From: Buddleja alternifolia
Lineage: Eukaryota > Streptophyta > Magnoliopsida > Lamiales > Scrophulariaceae
DNA: 64,000 bases
Reading direction: 5' to 3'
NCBI GenBank assembly: GCA_019426215.1
Contig: CM033408.1
Location: 28,933,953 to 28,997,952 of the forward strand
Shown: piece after piece, positions 49,616 to 60,290 of the stretch
Layout of the letters: the number at the start of each line of letters is the position of its first letter
How positions within the stretch are numbered: the stretch's first letter is position 1
Program-made: the position numbers and the translations under genes
Notes under the pieces: generated by a model
The model's input: only the letters and a program-made list of their open reading frames with translations
What the model was told of the DNA's origin: nothing
The model's database searches: none

Positions 49616-49901
49616 CATGGTTTTGAAAACCGAACCGGACCGGACCGGCTGGTCCGACCGGTTAAAATTGGAGCCGGCCACTTATCCGGTCCGGTTATGC
49701 GGAAAAAAACGTTCGGCGGTCAAAACCGTCAGAACCGCTTAGAACCGCGGTTCAACTGGTCAGAACCGATTAAACCGGGCGATTTTGAAAATTAATGAAA
49801 TTCAACATTTTAAATTCTAAAAATCTGAAATTGGCCCCTATAAAATCTAAAAATCTGTAATTGGCCCTCCAAAATATAGGAAATGTATATTTTTTTCATA
49901 T

Positions 49902-49932
<31 letters not shown>

Positions 49933-50111
49933 GGAAATACATATATTTTTTCATATTTTCATATTTTATATATTTAATAGTATATTAATTATTATTTATT
50001 GCATAATTATGACGTCATCGGTTCGACCCCGGTTGACCCGACGGTTGAACCGGTGACCCGTGACCCGGTCACTTTTCCGGTTCGTTGTCCGGTCCGATTT
50101 TCAGAACACTG
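49616..50111. mobile_element. hAT-like MITE rich in ACCGG (496 bp)
   Basis: The ends CATGGTTTTGAAAACCGAACC and, reversed, CAGTGTTCTGAAAATCGGACC are inverted. Flanks GTTTGCAA (49608-49615) and GTTTGCAG (50112-50119) match at 7 of 8, which fits a hAT 8-bp TSD. An (AT)n microsatellite lies inside at about 49906-49931. The open frame starting at 49604 is a composition artefact. Confidence 0.85.
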
Positions 50112-50681
50112 GTTTGCAGTAATAGACTTATACAGCTATACTAAAATCATTTTTATTTAATTGTGAATGGGGTTATATATGTCTAAGTGGCTTCTTGTGT
50201 GAGATTGTGTCGAGGGGCTCATCATTCAATCAGTAGTTATAACGCAATTTGGACATTTCACAATATTAGAAAACTTCTATGATTATGTACAACCATTACA
50301 GGGAGGATTAATCGCATCTCCCGTGCCTTTTATTTATGTGAGAGAGGTGTCACATTGTTACTTTGACAAATGTGGTAATTTAGAAGAAAAAACATGCTCA
50401 AAAAATGAAGCAATATTTTGACACGTCTAAAATGAATAAGGATGCATTTGAAATAAATGAAGCGTCTTCTTTCAGTCTTTTCCTCCAAACTATTTTGTTG
50501 TATGGATATTTTTAAAAATAAATTGATGTTGTATTCGAAATATATCAAAATCATCAATTTAACAAAAGCACCCATTCTCTTGGTAAATGTGATTGCAATT
50601 CGGTATATGTGAAAGTGACGATGCAAGGTGAGACGATATTCTCGAAGTATCTTATATCAAAGTATCCAAACTCATGCACTT
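50112..50681. other. Intergenic, nothing recognised
   Basis: No gene or bounded repeat seen. The minus-strand frame at 50330-50626 has no recognisable features. Confidence 0.4.
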
Positions 50682-50693
50682 AGATTCACAGTA

Positions 50694-50921
50694 GCCAATG
50701 ATACCTAGCCTAGTTGGTTAAGGTTGAGGCCCCACAACCAAGAGGTTGTGGATTCGACTCCCACTGATGTATGTGGGTGTTCTCTCTACTTAGATGGTAG
50801 TTTAGTCTGTAATAGTTTATAGCCTATGATTATATTTGCTAATGATGTTTGCTTGTAATTAATTCTCTTGTAATTGATACAATATGATGTTGTAATCGCT
50901 TCTATCAAAAAAAAAAAAAAA
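50694..50921 (+). mobile_element. Complete tRNA-derived SINE with TSD and poly(A)
   Basis: A box TAGCCTAGTTGG (50706-50717), B box GGATTCGACTCC (50750-50761), and a 3' region ending GTTGTAATCGCTTCTATC plus poly(A) (50907-50921). AGATTCACAGTA is repeated exactly on both sides (50682-50693 and 50922-50933). About 228 bp, transcribed by Pol III and mobilised by a LINE in this class of element. Confidence 0.93.
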
Positions 50922-50933
50922 AGATTCACAGTA

Positions 50934-52921
50934 AATGAAAATGGGACAATGAAGGCAAGGTTTAATTATGACATCAATCTCAATAGCATCTAAAAATGTC
51001 ATTTTCTTGTATTTTTTTTCTCCAACAAATTCGAGAAAGTTCCTAATAACAAACAAATGATATTTGGTCTTATGCTGGATAAATTCCTAATTTTGGCCTT
51101 TCTAGTTTCCACTTCCAGCAAATATGTGGAATAACACTTGAAATCCATCGCCCTTATCAAGAAATTGAATTAATAAATTAAGATTCCAAAGCATAGGACA
51201 TGTAAATTGGCATTGGCCACCACAAAAAAAATATACATAATAATAATAATGAATAAATAAATAATAATAATAATAATAAGCAAGAAAAAACAACTATTCG
51301 CGTTTAGATCCAATCGTCAAGTCGATTGAGTCCATTGCTCTGATTCATTATACATCACTTCATTAGTATTATTCTGACCGCCCCAAACAACTATAATCAA
51401 AGATATAAGGTGAATCGTTTTTAATAAACTCGACTCCAAAAAATAACACGCTTTCGTCATCACTATTAAATTATTAATTAATAATTGATAGACTCTATTT
51501 CCCTAGTACAAGTAGCCACAAGAAAGCTTGACTTTCTTCTTTGCCATTTACTCTAATATTTTTAAAGATTCATAACCATTGGTATAAGCTAAGTGGTACC
51601 AATCTTCATTATTGCAGAAACTGTTCATTATGCTTGGATTATATTTATTTTCAAAAGTCTTCTACGAAATTGATTTATTTAATAAATCAACTTTGTTTAA
51701 GAGTTTTTTTTAATTAAATTTTCTCTTTCTATCTTTAGTTCAACTTCATAATATTTTTTTTATGACTTGATGAGGCGGCCCTAAAAGGGTGTAAAGAAAA
51801 GAAGATTATAAAAAAATCTTTTTTCGGGGAATATGAAATAATAAGTCTAAAAATTGTCGATTTTTTTGGATGTAATAACAATAAGTAATCTTCATAATTT
51901 TTTTCTAAACGAACTTAAAACATTTTACCTCAATAAGTTTTTGGGAACTCTTAAAATAATATTTTGAAACACAATTTATCAAATATCTTGTAACAGCTTA
52001 TAGATTGATAAATATCGTATAAGATTAACAAAAAATTAAAACTTGGGTCTTTTCCAAAACGAAAAACACACACTATTATCAAATGCAAATATATTTTAAT
52101 TAATATTAATCAAAGGATTTGGTTGGGGAGACAACGACAGGCCACACTCCACCTAGGTAGGATTTCTTGAGAGATAATTAAATAAAAGATAGTTCCATAA
52201 ACTTTTCCAATATAAAATTATGGAATTAGCTTACGTTTGCATCCTCATTGAATATTCTGCAACTCGGTACTATACCAAAATTAAAAATTACAATAAGTCA
52301 TATTCTGAGTAATGTAACGCACAATGGATGTATTATAGGGGCATATATTTGTTTAAGTAATTAATTATTAATTTACGTCCAAATATTTGAATTAGTTGTT
52401 CTTGGGTGTTGCATGTCCACTAAATCTTGACATGTTCATCGAATTGATATATTTGTTGCAAAATTAATTTCGTAGTTAGTGTTCTATTATGCCGAAGGGT
52501 CAAGAATTTGTTTTTTCAATGTTGACTTTGTTTATTGCAATTTGTCAAAATTAGAGAAAAGTAATTTCAATAATAGTCGATGGATTTGTGGATTTTAATA
52601 TGAATTATCGTAAACAAATGATTCTGATTACGAATTCAATGCTATGCTGAGTTAGCGATGTATAAAGCTTGGCCCCATGCGAGTAGTTGGTGACCCCGAC
52701 CTAAATCCTTTAGAAGGGTTATTTTATATAAAATTTGATTATAAACAGATGGAGATGTTTCTTGTAATTCATAATTCGAATATTAACAAGATTCTTTAGT
52801 GCAACTATGAATGTAGGCAATTCTTATAGACGTAGAAGGAAGATAAGTGTACCAGTAAAGAAAAAAGAGAAACTAAATGAACATAATTGTAATTGGATTT
52901 AGATTGTGAATTTACAAAACT
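50934..52921. other. Intergenic, low-complexity AT-rich DNA
   Basis: An (AAT)n/(AAAT)n microsatellite lies at about 51235-51282. No gene is recognised in either strand. Confidence 0.45.
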
Positions 52922-52937
52922 ACATATGATTTGTTAT

Positions 52938-53453
52938 TTTTTTTAAAAAAGAAAAATCGGTTTTATATATCATTCTATCTAAAATTTACAACGCTTAGAA
53001 CAATACAATTCATATTTACTCAAACGATGTAGTAAGAACATCTGAACCATCAACTATCAAGTTCTTGAAGTTAACAATTCTTAAAAACTTACAAACGAAC
53101 TCAAGAAAAATTCTTGTGCAACTCCTATTCAATGATAGATGAAACTTTAATTCGAGAAAGAAAGCAAACTCTTATACGAGAGAGAAAATAAAATACTAAA
53201 CAAAATGTCTAAAACGCTATATAAAAACTTATGTATCACCTATATTCATCTCGTCAGAGTTATCTCTATCTCTTTAGATCCATATCTGTCTCATTAGATT
53301 TGAGAATGTGATGTACAACTTGAAAAAGGGTGCGCCAACCCAACCCGCCGACAATGTTGGTGGAAACAGTGGTGAAGTAGACGACTGTTTCACCAAGCCA
53401 TCGCCGGCGGACGAAAATAGAAGAAAAAAAATAATTAGGGTTTAGAGAAATGA
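52938..53453 (-). mobile_element. Poly(A)-tailed retroposon of unknown parentage, copy 2
   Basis: Co-linear with 12490-13088 over its whole length, including GATGTAGTAAGAACATCTGAA, CTTGTGCAACTCCTATTCAA, CTCTATCTCTTTAGATCC and CCGCCGACAATG-like words. It has the poly(A) tail at the left. Flanking repeats ACATATGATTTGTTAT (52922-52937) and ACATATGATCTGTTAT (53454-53469) differ at one base. It lacks the 40-bp internal duplication of copy 1. Divergence between copies is moderate, so they inserted independently. Confidence 0.8.
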
Positions 53454-53469
53454 ACATATGATCTGTTAT

Positions 53470-53818
53470 TAAAGTGGATGAAACAAATGAAACATAAGAT
53501 TAATAAAGGTAGAGAGACTATTACATCATAAAGACAATCTCAATTCTCAACCATGTTCTTCAAAATCTTAATGGATATAATTTGGATGAGTGAATTTATA
53601 AAAAAGTTCTCATAATATTACTCATATCCCTTGATTATTATATATTATACATCTATTTTTTTTTCTTTGATCAATTATATATTATACATCTAATCTTTTG
53701 ATGTATATTCATCATATATAACATTTAATTAGCTTAATGTTGATCTTCCTTGAAGGTTAATCAAGAATCGCTGTGGTTCTTTTTTATCTAATATTTTAGG
53801 GATGTTTAACTCAAAGTG
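53470..53818. other. Intergenic, nothing recognised
   Basis: AT-rich with a short duplicated TATATTATACATCTA word near 53640-53690. No gene. Confidence 0.4.
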
Positions 53819-54232
53819 CACTACAATAAATAATAATATTAGTGAAAAATTTAAAATAAAAATATCAAAATTGTCATCAAATATACATAATGAGTGATTA
53901 TAAGTTTTATTTTGTTCCTACAGTGATTTTCATTGACAAGAATCATTCTAAAATTGTCACTAAAAATAATTAGTGAAAACACAAATACAGTGACAAATAT
54001 ATTTATTGTCTCTAAACCATCACTAAATATGTGTCATTATTTCTCAATAGTAGTAAAAAGTTCTCTGTCACTAATTGTTATGTGTGTCAACTTAAATACA
54101 ATTTTTATCACTATAAAACTTTTGAAAATTATTTTTGTGACAAAACGAACAATTACTGTTATTCAATTAATGACAATTTTGACATTGTCCCTCTAATTTT
54201 GTCCCTAATATATTATTATCTTTTATATAGTG
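53819..54232. mobile_element. CACTA-like non-autonomous element (414 bp)
   Basis: Starts CACTACAATAAAT and ends ATATAGTG, i.e. CACTA termini on both ends. Subterminal GTCACTAA/TAGTGAAA/GTGACAAA words occur repeatedly in both directions, as CACTA elements show. Flanking triplets GTG and ATG match at two of three, so the TSD is imperfect. No transposase. Confidence 0.6.
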
Positions 54233-54310
54233 ATGGTAAGTTTGTATTTCATTTATCAAACCTAAAATTGCTAACCCCAATTATATATCAACTTTTAACA
54301 TATATATATA

Positions 54311-54341
<31 letters not shown>

Positions 54342-54864
54342 TTGAGGCAATCGATGTGAACTAAATTCTCTCATTATTATGATTTAATGAGAGGGGCCAT
54401 GGACCCATCCCAACAATTATAGACTCAAAGTTATGTTTAGTGGGGTCCATTGCGTTGTTGAGGCGTCACTCACATATAGTTAATTTCTCCTGGAATTTTC
54501 CACCAATCATCATCTCGTACTTTTACCCAATCATTTTTGGACACCTGTACGGTGCATCGATCCCAACGCTAGCTCTTTCGTCGTTTTCCTCAATGCTCCC
54601 ACTTCCAGATTTATTGCAACTTGACATTTCACATTATTATCAAAAATAGAATAATAATAACAATAATAATAGTAAACATAATAGTGCACAAGGATAAATG
54701 ACAAATTGACAATTCAAAACCCTCCAGACATGTATGTTTTGGCACGTTACCTCTCAATAGTAACTTAAAAGTGTTTTATCCCTCCACTAAAATCTATTGT
54801 TGCAAAATACTCTTTAATGATTTTTCAAGATCAATTTTTTCTCCGCCGATGTGAGACCGTTTAG
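54233..54864. other. Intergenic with microsatellites
   Basis: An (AT)n run followed by (ATAG)n lies at about 54299-54342. No gene recognised. Confidence 0.45.
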
Positions 54865-55082
54865 ATGAGCGATGGAGACGGAGGGAGGGGGTAAGTGGGG
54901 GCCACCGCCCCCCTCAATTTTGAGGGGAAAAAAATTTGCCCTGCAAAATTTTGATTTTTCGCATTTTGTCTGCCATAAATTTTTTATTTTTGACATTTTA
55001 TCTCCTCAAAATCTAAAAATATAAAGATTTTCTCAAATTTTTACATTCGCCCCCCGACCTCTGAATCCTGGCTCCGTCCCTG
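54865..55082. repeat. Dispersed repeat (CCCCCTCAATTTTGA type), copy 2
   Basis: Same word order as 19100-19268, better preserved. It begins GGAGACGGAGGGAGGGGG and ends TCCTGGCTCCGTCCCTGATG, so the ends are partly inverted (GGACGGAG). Possibly a MITE. No TSD identified. Confidence 0.55.
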
Positions 55083-55454
55083 ATGAGTGATCTCTAAGTA
55101 CTTTTATAAGCGACTTTTGGTTCGGGAGACATTTTCTGAACCATAGTAAGTGATCGAAGTCGACCTTACCCAGTAACGGGACAATGTCACCATAATAGCT
55201 TTAATTTCTGAAGAAATTTGGTTTAAAATAGCCATTGGGGGCGCAAATTGCTACGATTAAAATAAGCTAACGGAGCAAAATGCTTTTAAGCTATGTCTTG
55301 GGGTGATATGTAAAATGATGAAATAGCGGGGAGTGCCACTTTCCAAGTCTTGAGGGGTGAGGGACCACTCAACAACTTTAAGTAATATGATATTTTTAAA
55401 ATAAAATTGGCCTTTTGAAAAAAAAAAAACCATATTTGTGAACATCGAGATAAA
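55083..55454. other. Intergenic, nothing recognised
   Basis: No gene or bounded element seen. Phrases about GGGGTGATATG/GAGGGACCACTC suggest a decayed TIR element without clear limits. Confidence 0.35.
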
Positions 55455-55790
55455 ATAGAGCTGAAAGACGAAGAAATTACCTGATACTCGATTCGAGATT
55501 GATAGATAAATGCCGTTTGAGATTGGTTCATTAACTTATCAAATGAAGCTTAAACAACTTGTGTGTGTGTTCAATAGTTTTGAAACTCGACCGAACTTGA
55601 TTCTGTTAGTAAAAATAATAAAATATGTGTATAAAATTAAACTACTCGAACTCGACTTTATGTCGTCTCGATTAAAATTCATTTGGACTCTGCTTAATAT
55701 ATCAATCAAATCAATCTCATAAACACATTCTAAAGCTCGACAAACTTAAACAATAACTTATTTGCTCGACTCTACTCATTTACAATCAAT
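55455..55790. repeat. Second copy of the 'CTCGA/GTTTGAG' dispersed repeat
   Basis: Begins AGAGCTGAAAGACGAAGAAATTAC, parallel to AGGGCTGAAAGATGAACC at 49250. It continues with GATACTCGATTCGAG, CTCGACCGAAC and CTCATTTACA. More decayed than the 49.25 kb copy. Confidence 0.55.
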
Positions 55791-56165
55791 ATATAAATAA
55801 TGAGTATTCAACTTTTGGAATAAATAAAGAAAGTTTGATTCGCTTTTATTTTAGTTTGTTTAGTTTACATTGTTATTTATCAAAATTTTTCCTCATTCGT
55901 AATCGTAACCACCATCATCAATAAGATGACTAACCTATTATTATTCCTCGATATCTTCGCTATATATTATATAAATTTTGACATTATCTATCCAAGTCAC
56001 ATGCACTAAACAAACAATTACTAAAATAAGTAATCCTTAACTCTATCCAATCGTATCACACTTTCTACGAATTTACAACACCAAAATTGTTAAATGCAAT
56101 AACTATCAATAATCTATTGCACAAAGTAGTTTATTTTGATTAAATGCAAATATTAAGGTTATATT
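55791..56165. other. Intergenic, up to the assembly gap
   Basis: AT-rich, nothing recognised. Confidence 0.35.
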
Positions 56166-56227
56166 NNNNNNNNNNNNNNNNNNNNNNNNNNNNNNNNNNN
56201 NNNNNNNNNNNNNNNNNNNNNNNNNNN
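56166..56227. other. Assembly gap (62 N)
   Basis: A run of 62 N. The real length is unknown. It lies near the expected 3' end of the Helitron. Confidence 1.
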
Positions 56228-56589
56228 TATCTTGAAGCACGTGGAATGTATAAATAAGACAAGGGAAAAAATCATGAAAGGATGTCGTAATTCAAGAAGA
56301 CACAGAGCAAACCACTTCAAACAGCTTCTTTGTGTTGTAGTGGAAGAAGAAACAAGGTTGAGAGTGTGACTTTGAGTTCCAGCAGGCGTAGAGCTAAGCT
56401 TGCTTCTGTGCTATCAGGTTACCTGCGTGGGCCACACCTGCACACATTATAAACTTAAAAAATATCTGAGGATGTGGAAAATGGTGATGGATAAAGTTGA
56501 GGTAGGAAGATGATGCTTGCCAGTAGGGTAGGGTAGTTGATTTCGAACCCTCTAGAGAGTCGTGCAAAGGTGTACTGAGTGAGCGAGCG

Positions 56590-58744
56590 AAACAGCTTTG
56601 CCCTTATCATCTTTACCAGGTCCAAGATCAGGTGTGTCAGTCATTGTCATGTCTTCATTTTCATCGATAATATCTGTGATTATATACTGGTCCTCTTCAC
56701 CATGCTTTCGCAAGATGTGTTTTTCCTAACAGTGAAAACGCAGGCCTTCTTGTTGAGTTGTTCGTTTGCAAAATGCATGAAACCATTGAGCCCCTGAAAG
56801 TTAGTAAATGTCAGCTATGATATGATAGGCAATTTGATAGCTGAAACCAGTCAGAGACCACTCACCATACAATGATCATTCATGCAATCCGCCGCATTAC
56901 GCCTAAGCAGTTTTTCAGCAATTTCACCAAATGCAAATGCATCAACATCGGCGTCTTTATCATAAAGCATGATTGATACCTTAGCCCTGAAGTTTCTATA
57001 GTCAATAACCTATGACAGGCCCCAATCATGAACTTAATACACATATGTGATATGTCTGACCTGGGAATTGCAACGTGCAGTTCTTGGCAACGAGAACACT
57101 CAAATTCCCCCCTACTTCAGCAGTCGTAGAGGATGGGCATTTGTCGCATGCAACGTAGAAGCATCGTTGCTCCATATCTGTAATTTTTGCATAGGCTTCA
57201 ACCCGCGTTTTCCCCATCTTTTTTAACGACCACAAGAGATGGACCATATCAATAAATTTAATTAGTAAGCCTCCGGACAGATTCATTTTTAACATAATAA
57301 ATAAACTAATGCAAGTGTATGATATACCTCTGTCGAATTCAGAAGTGAACTAATATCCATTAACTTAACGGAATTTGCAGAAGTTGATGCACCTGATCTT
57401 GAGAGATAACTTCGGTTGACAGCAATTTCGCGCAGAACGTCAACATTTTTTCGTTTCCTACATCTCAGTCACAATCGATCAAACACGCATTCAACGTGCA
57501 AATAATGTAAATGCTAGTATGCTGACTTCAAATGAATGATTAAATAGTTTGTACATGAACTTGATGAACAATGACATTACATGCAGTAAGCTTCGCAGCC
57601 TCAGGTATGGGGGGATTAATAATGGCACCAGACGAAGCCGTTGACCCTAAAGAAATTCCTGAAGTGAAAATATATGCACAATATGAACAATACCAATATC
57701 ATACACATATATTAAAATAAACAGCAACGGAGAATATGCACAATATGAACAACGCAAATATCATACCATATTAAAATAAACAGCAGAGGAGCTTTAATAT
57801 ATACCATAATAAGTGTTCACTATAAACCTAGTGAATTTAACGACCGGCATATTATGGGAGTCTACTTTGAGCTTCGTCCCGAAGTCTTCAACCAAATTAC
57901 TCCAAAGTGTCAGGGCGTATGGTTTTAAACTGATAGACACGAATAGACCATTAAATCTATGATATTTCAATTCAAACTGTAGCATAATTCAAAAGAATGT
58001 ACAGTTACGGACTCTGAATCGATGACACCCAGGTCCTGAACAGTGATATCCCTCCCACGCGAAACAATAGTGCGTTGGGGCATTGTGTCAATAACAACCA
58101 CGAGAACATCTACAAAAACACCAACTCAGTGGGCAATCAGTCAGCAATGAAAGTAATGGAAGGCATAGTGGTTAAACTGCACATACAGATAAATAATAAG
58201 CGAGTAAACAAATGCAAAATCCCCAAAATACATTACCAATTAAAGATTTGCTCCCAACGAGAGATGGTAGTTCTGATAAACGAGTGAAGAGCGATGCATT
58301 TTCAGAACTCGCTGTAAAACCATCATCGACCTTCAATATAGCGGTTTTAGAGTTTATAATCCACTGGTATGGATTATCAATGATCCTATATTTTTCTTCA
58401 ATAGGATTAACGCGCGCCCTAGATATAATATATGTGTTATGAACCAGCAACGTGTTGGCAAGAGTATTAATGTCACGCTGATACAAAGTGGCAACCACCT
58501 TTGAGCCCTGAATTGAAACACACGAATGGTTCAAATAACAAGCAAAAGAGAAAAAGCGCACACCGGTTCTATTTTATGATAACGGTTAAAAAATTACCTT
58601 TTCATCTGCTAATATAATTTTTTGGTACTTGGTGGGACTTGTGGTACTTTGGCGGGGCTGCATTTTCTCCTCCACCCGGACTTTCACCTTCCACGTGGGG
58701 GTTGAAGGCGTAACGTCAGCAATGAAGACCAAATTGGACTGCAT
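56590..58744 (-). pseudogene. RPA1-like single-strand DNA-binding protein of the Helitron, broken frame
   Basis: Exons on the minus strand: 58744-58598 (ATG, TWKVKVRVEEK), 58507-58237 (VVATLYQRDINTLANTLLVH; first OB fold), 58109-58009, 57976-57805 (YALTLWSNLVEDFG; second OB fold), about 57660-57590 (INPPIPEA), about 57465-57328, then about 57222-57060 with a CX2C-type RPA C-terminal domain (ITDMEQRCFYVACDKC), about 56990-56860, and from 56793. RPA proteins coat single-stranded DNA. Breaks: 58009 and 57976 are only 32 nt apart, too short for an intron. The 57.6/57.46 kb exons do not join in frame unless an A6 run is one base longer. The last exon hits a stop at 56680, but the next frame stays coding-like to about 56590, as if an A run near 56725 were one base short. 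Confidence 0.7.
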
Positions 58745-58943
58745 CTGAACATCATAGAAGAAAGTATAACACAAGAAGGCATGAAACATTGTCTAAACTA
58801 CATGAATACAGCACATACACAGACATCGCAGAAAATCCAAGCACGAAAAATAGAAGTTGCATTGAAAACAACCGTTCCAATCATATTAACTAACACATAA
58901 ACAACACGTTGACAACAAAAGGTATCGACTGACACACTTAACA

Positions 58944-60290
58944 TCAACAAGACGATAGCTTAAATATCTCAGGGTAAACAATATTTTTGGTACTATGAAG
59001 AGGTAAATGAGTATCATCGTGCGAGATTGGGCGTATGAGAATTTTCACGTTAGAGGAGGTGCGGGCCCTTGAGATGGCCACGTATAATTGACCATGGGAA
59101 AAAACAGGTTCCTGCAAATAGATTCCGACATAGTCCAATGTTTGTCCTTGAGCCTTATTAATGGTCATTGCAAAGCACAGCCGCAGTGGAAATTGATGGC
59201 GTTTGAAAGGAATGGGACACTTTATCTTATCAGAAGCTTGCAGGGGAATTCTTGGAATGAATACGTGCCGACCTTTGTAGTCTCCTATAGCCACTTTAGC
59301 TGCAATCAAACGAGGGCCTAGATGGCAAACAATAAGGCGTGTGCCATTGCACAATCCCTCAGATGGGTCCAAATTTCTGAGTAACATCACTGGGCAATTT
59401 AGCTTTAGCACAAGATGGTGAGGAGGTAACCCACTAACAGAAACTGAATTTAGGTAATCTCCATATTCACTCTGCTGCCCTGGATCATCAGTTTTATTGA
59501 AGCTCATATATTCGACAGGAAGTCCCGGGAATTTCTCTATAAGTTGTGCATTAATATCATCAACAATATCATTCTTCGGTGTCAATATGGCACGACTGAC
59601 AACGAAAAATGGATCAGCGGTGTCAGAGTAAAAAGAAGGGAATACACAGTTGATTAATTGACTTAATGAGTCGGCAGGATTGACAAAAGGAATGCACAGA
59701 TGTGATGGCAATTGTATTATATCATCGATGACACAAGGATGGGTACCGTCACCGATACTGAGCAAGAGATCAATGAACATAGGATCATCACGGGCACGCA
59801 TGTTGACATGTAGCCTAAGCTTTCGGATTGAAGGCCATAAAAATGAACTAACAAGACTGGCCCCAACCATATCATCGCGAGAACCTCCCACAATTATAGG
59901 GAGTGTCTGCCTAAAATCCCCGCCAAACAGAACAACCTTACCACCGAAAAGTAAATCTGAATCGCAGACATCACGGAGTAATGTATCCAGCGCCTCGACA
60001 ACATATTTGTTCGCCATTGTCGCCTCATCCCAAACTATCAATTTGGCCACCTTAATCAATCGCCCTAAACTGCTCTGCTTACTAAGCTTTGAATTAGCAT
60101 TATCATCAAACTCGAGAGGGAATTTAAACCTCGAATGAGCTGTGCGCCCGCCTGGTAACAAAGAGGCAGCTACACCAGATGTGGCAACTGATAAAGCTAT
60201 GTGATCATGCGACCGCACATATGCAAGAATAGATCTATAGAGAAAAGTCTTCCCTGACCCTCCAGGGCCATCAACAAAGAATGCGCCCCC
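58944..60290 (-). CDS. Helitron PIF1-family helicase part
   Basis: The frame is open from about 60290 to the stop at 58944. It holds Walker A (GPGGSGKT, plus 60246-60269), then SGVAASLLPGGRTAHS, the Walker B-type LIVWDEATM, GGDFRQTLPI, NMRARDD, and the C-terminal MTINKAQGQTLDYVGIYL and VAISRA. It ends with KNIVYPEIF as in other plant Helitrons. This domain unwinds DNA during rolling-circle transposition. It should be fused to the upstream Rep domain but is in a different frame. A GGGGG run (minus strand; plus 60286-60290) just before the FFVDGPGG segment is one base too short to keep one frame. No other lesion is visible in this part. Confidence 0.9.
   Translation of the reverse strand, partial: GGAFFVDGPGGSGKTFLYRSILAYVRSHDHIALSVATSGVAASLLPGGRTAHSRFKFPLEFDDNANSKLSKQSSLGRLIKVAKLIVWDEATMANKYVVEALDTLLRDVCDSDLLFGGKVVLFGGDFRQTLPIIVGGSRDDMVGASLVSSFLWPSIRKLRLHVNMRARDDPMFIDLLLSIGDGTHPCVIDDIIQLPSHLCIPFVNPADSLSQLINCVFPSFYSDTADPFFVVSRAILTPKNDIVDDINAQLIEKFPGLPVEYMSFNKTDDPGQQSEYGDYLNSVSVSGLPPHHLVLKLNCPVMLLRNLDPSEGLCNGTRLIVCHLGPRLIAAKVAIGDYKGRHVFIPRIPLQASDKIKCPIPFKRHQFPLRLCFAMTINKAQGQTLDYVGIYLQEPVFSHGQLYVAISRARTSSNVKILIRPISHDDTHLPLHSTKNIVYPEIFKLSSC

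Noticed and set aside
49604..49795. Open frame MCLQHGFENRTGPDRL
   Set aside because: It overlaps the terminal inverted repeat of the hAT-like MITE and its Arg/Pro/Gly richness comes from repeated ACCGG words.
51235..51282. Regularly spaced AAT units, considered as a CRISPR-like array
   Set aside because: A simple trinucleotide microsatellite in a plant genome, with no spacers.
59680..60138. 152-codon plus-strand frame
   Set aside because: Antisense of the Helitron helicase, whose motifs are clear on the minus strand.
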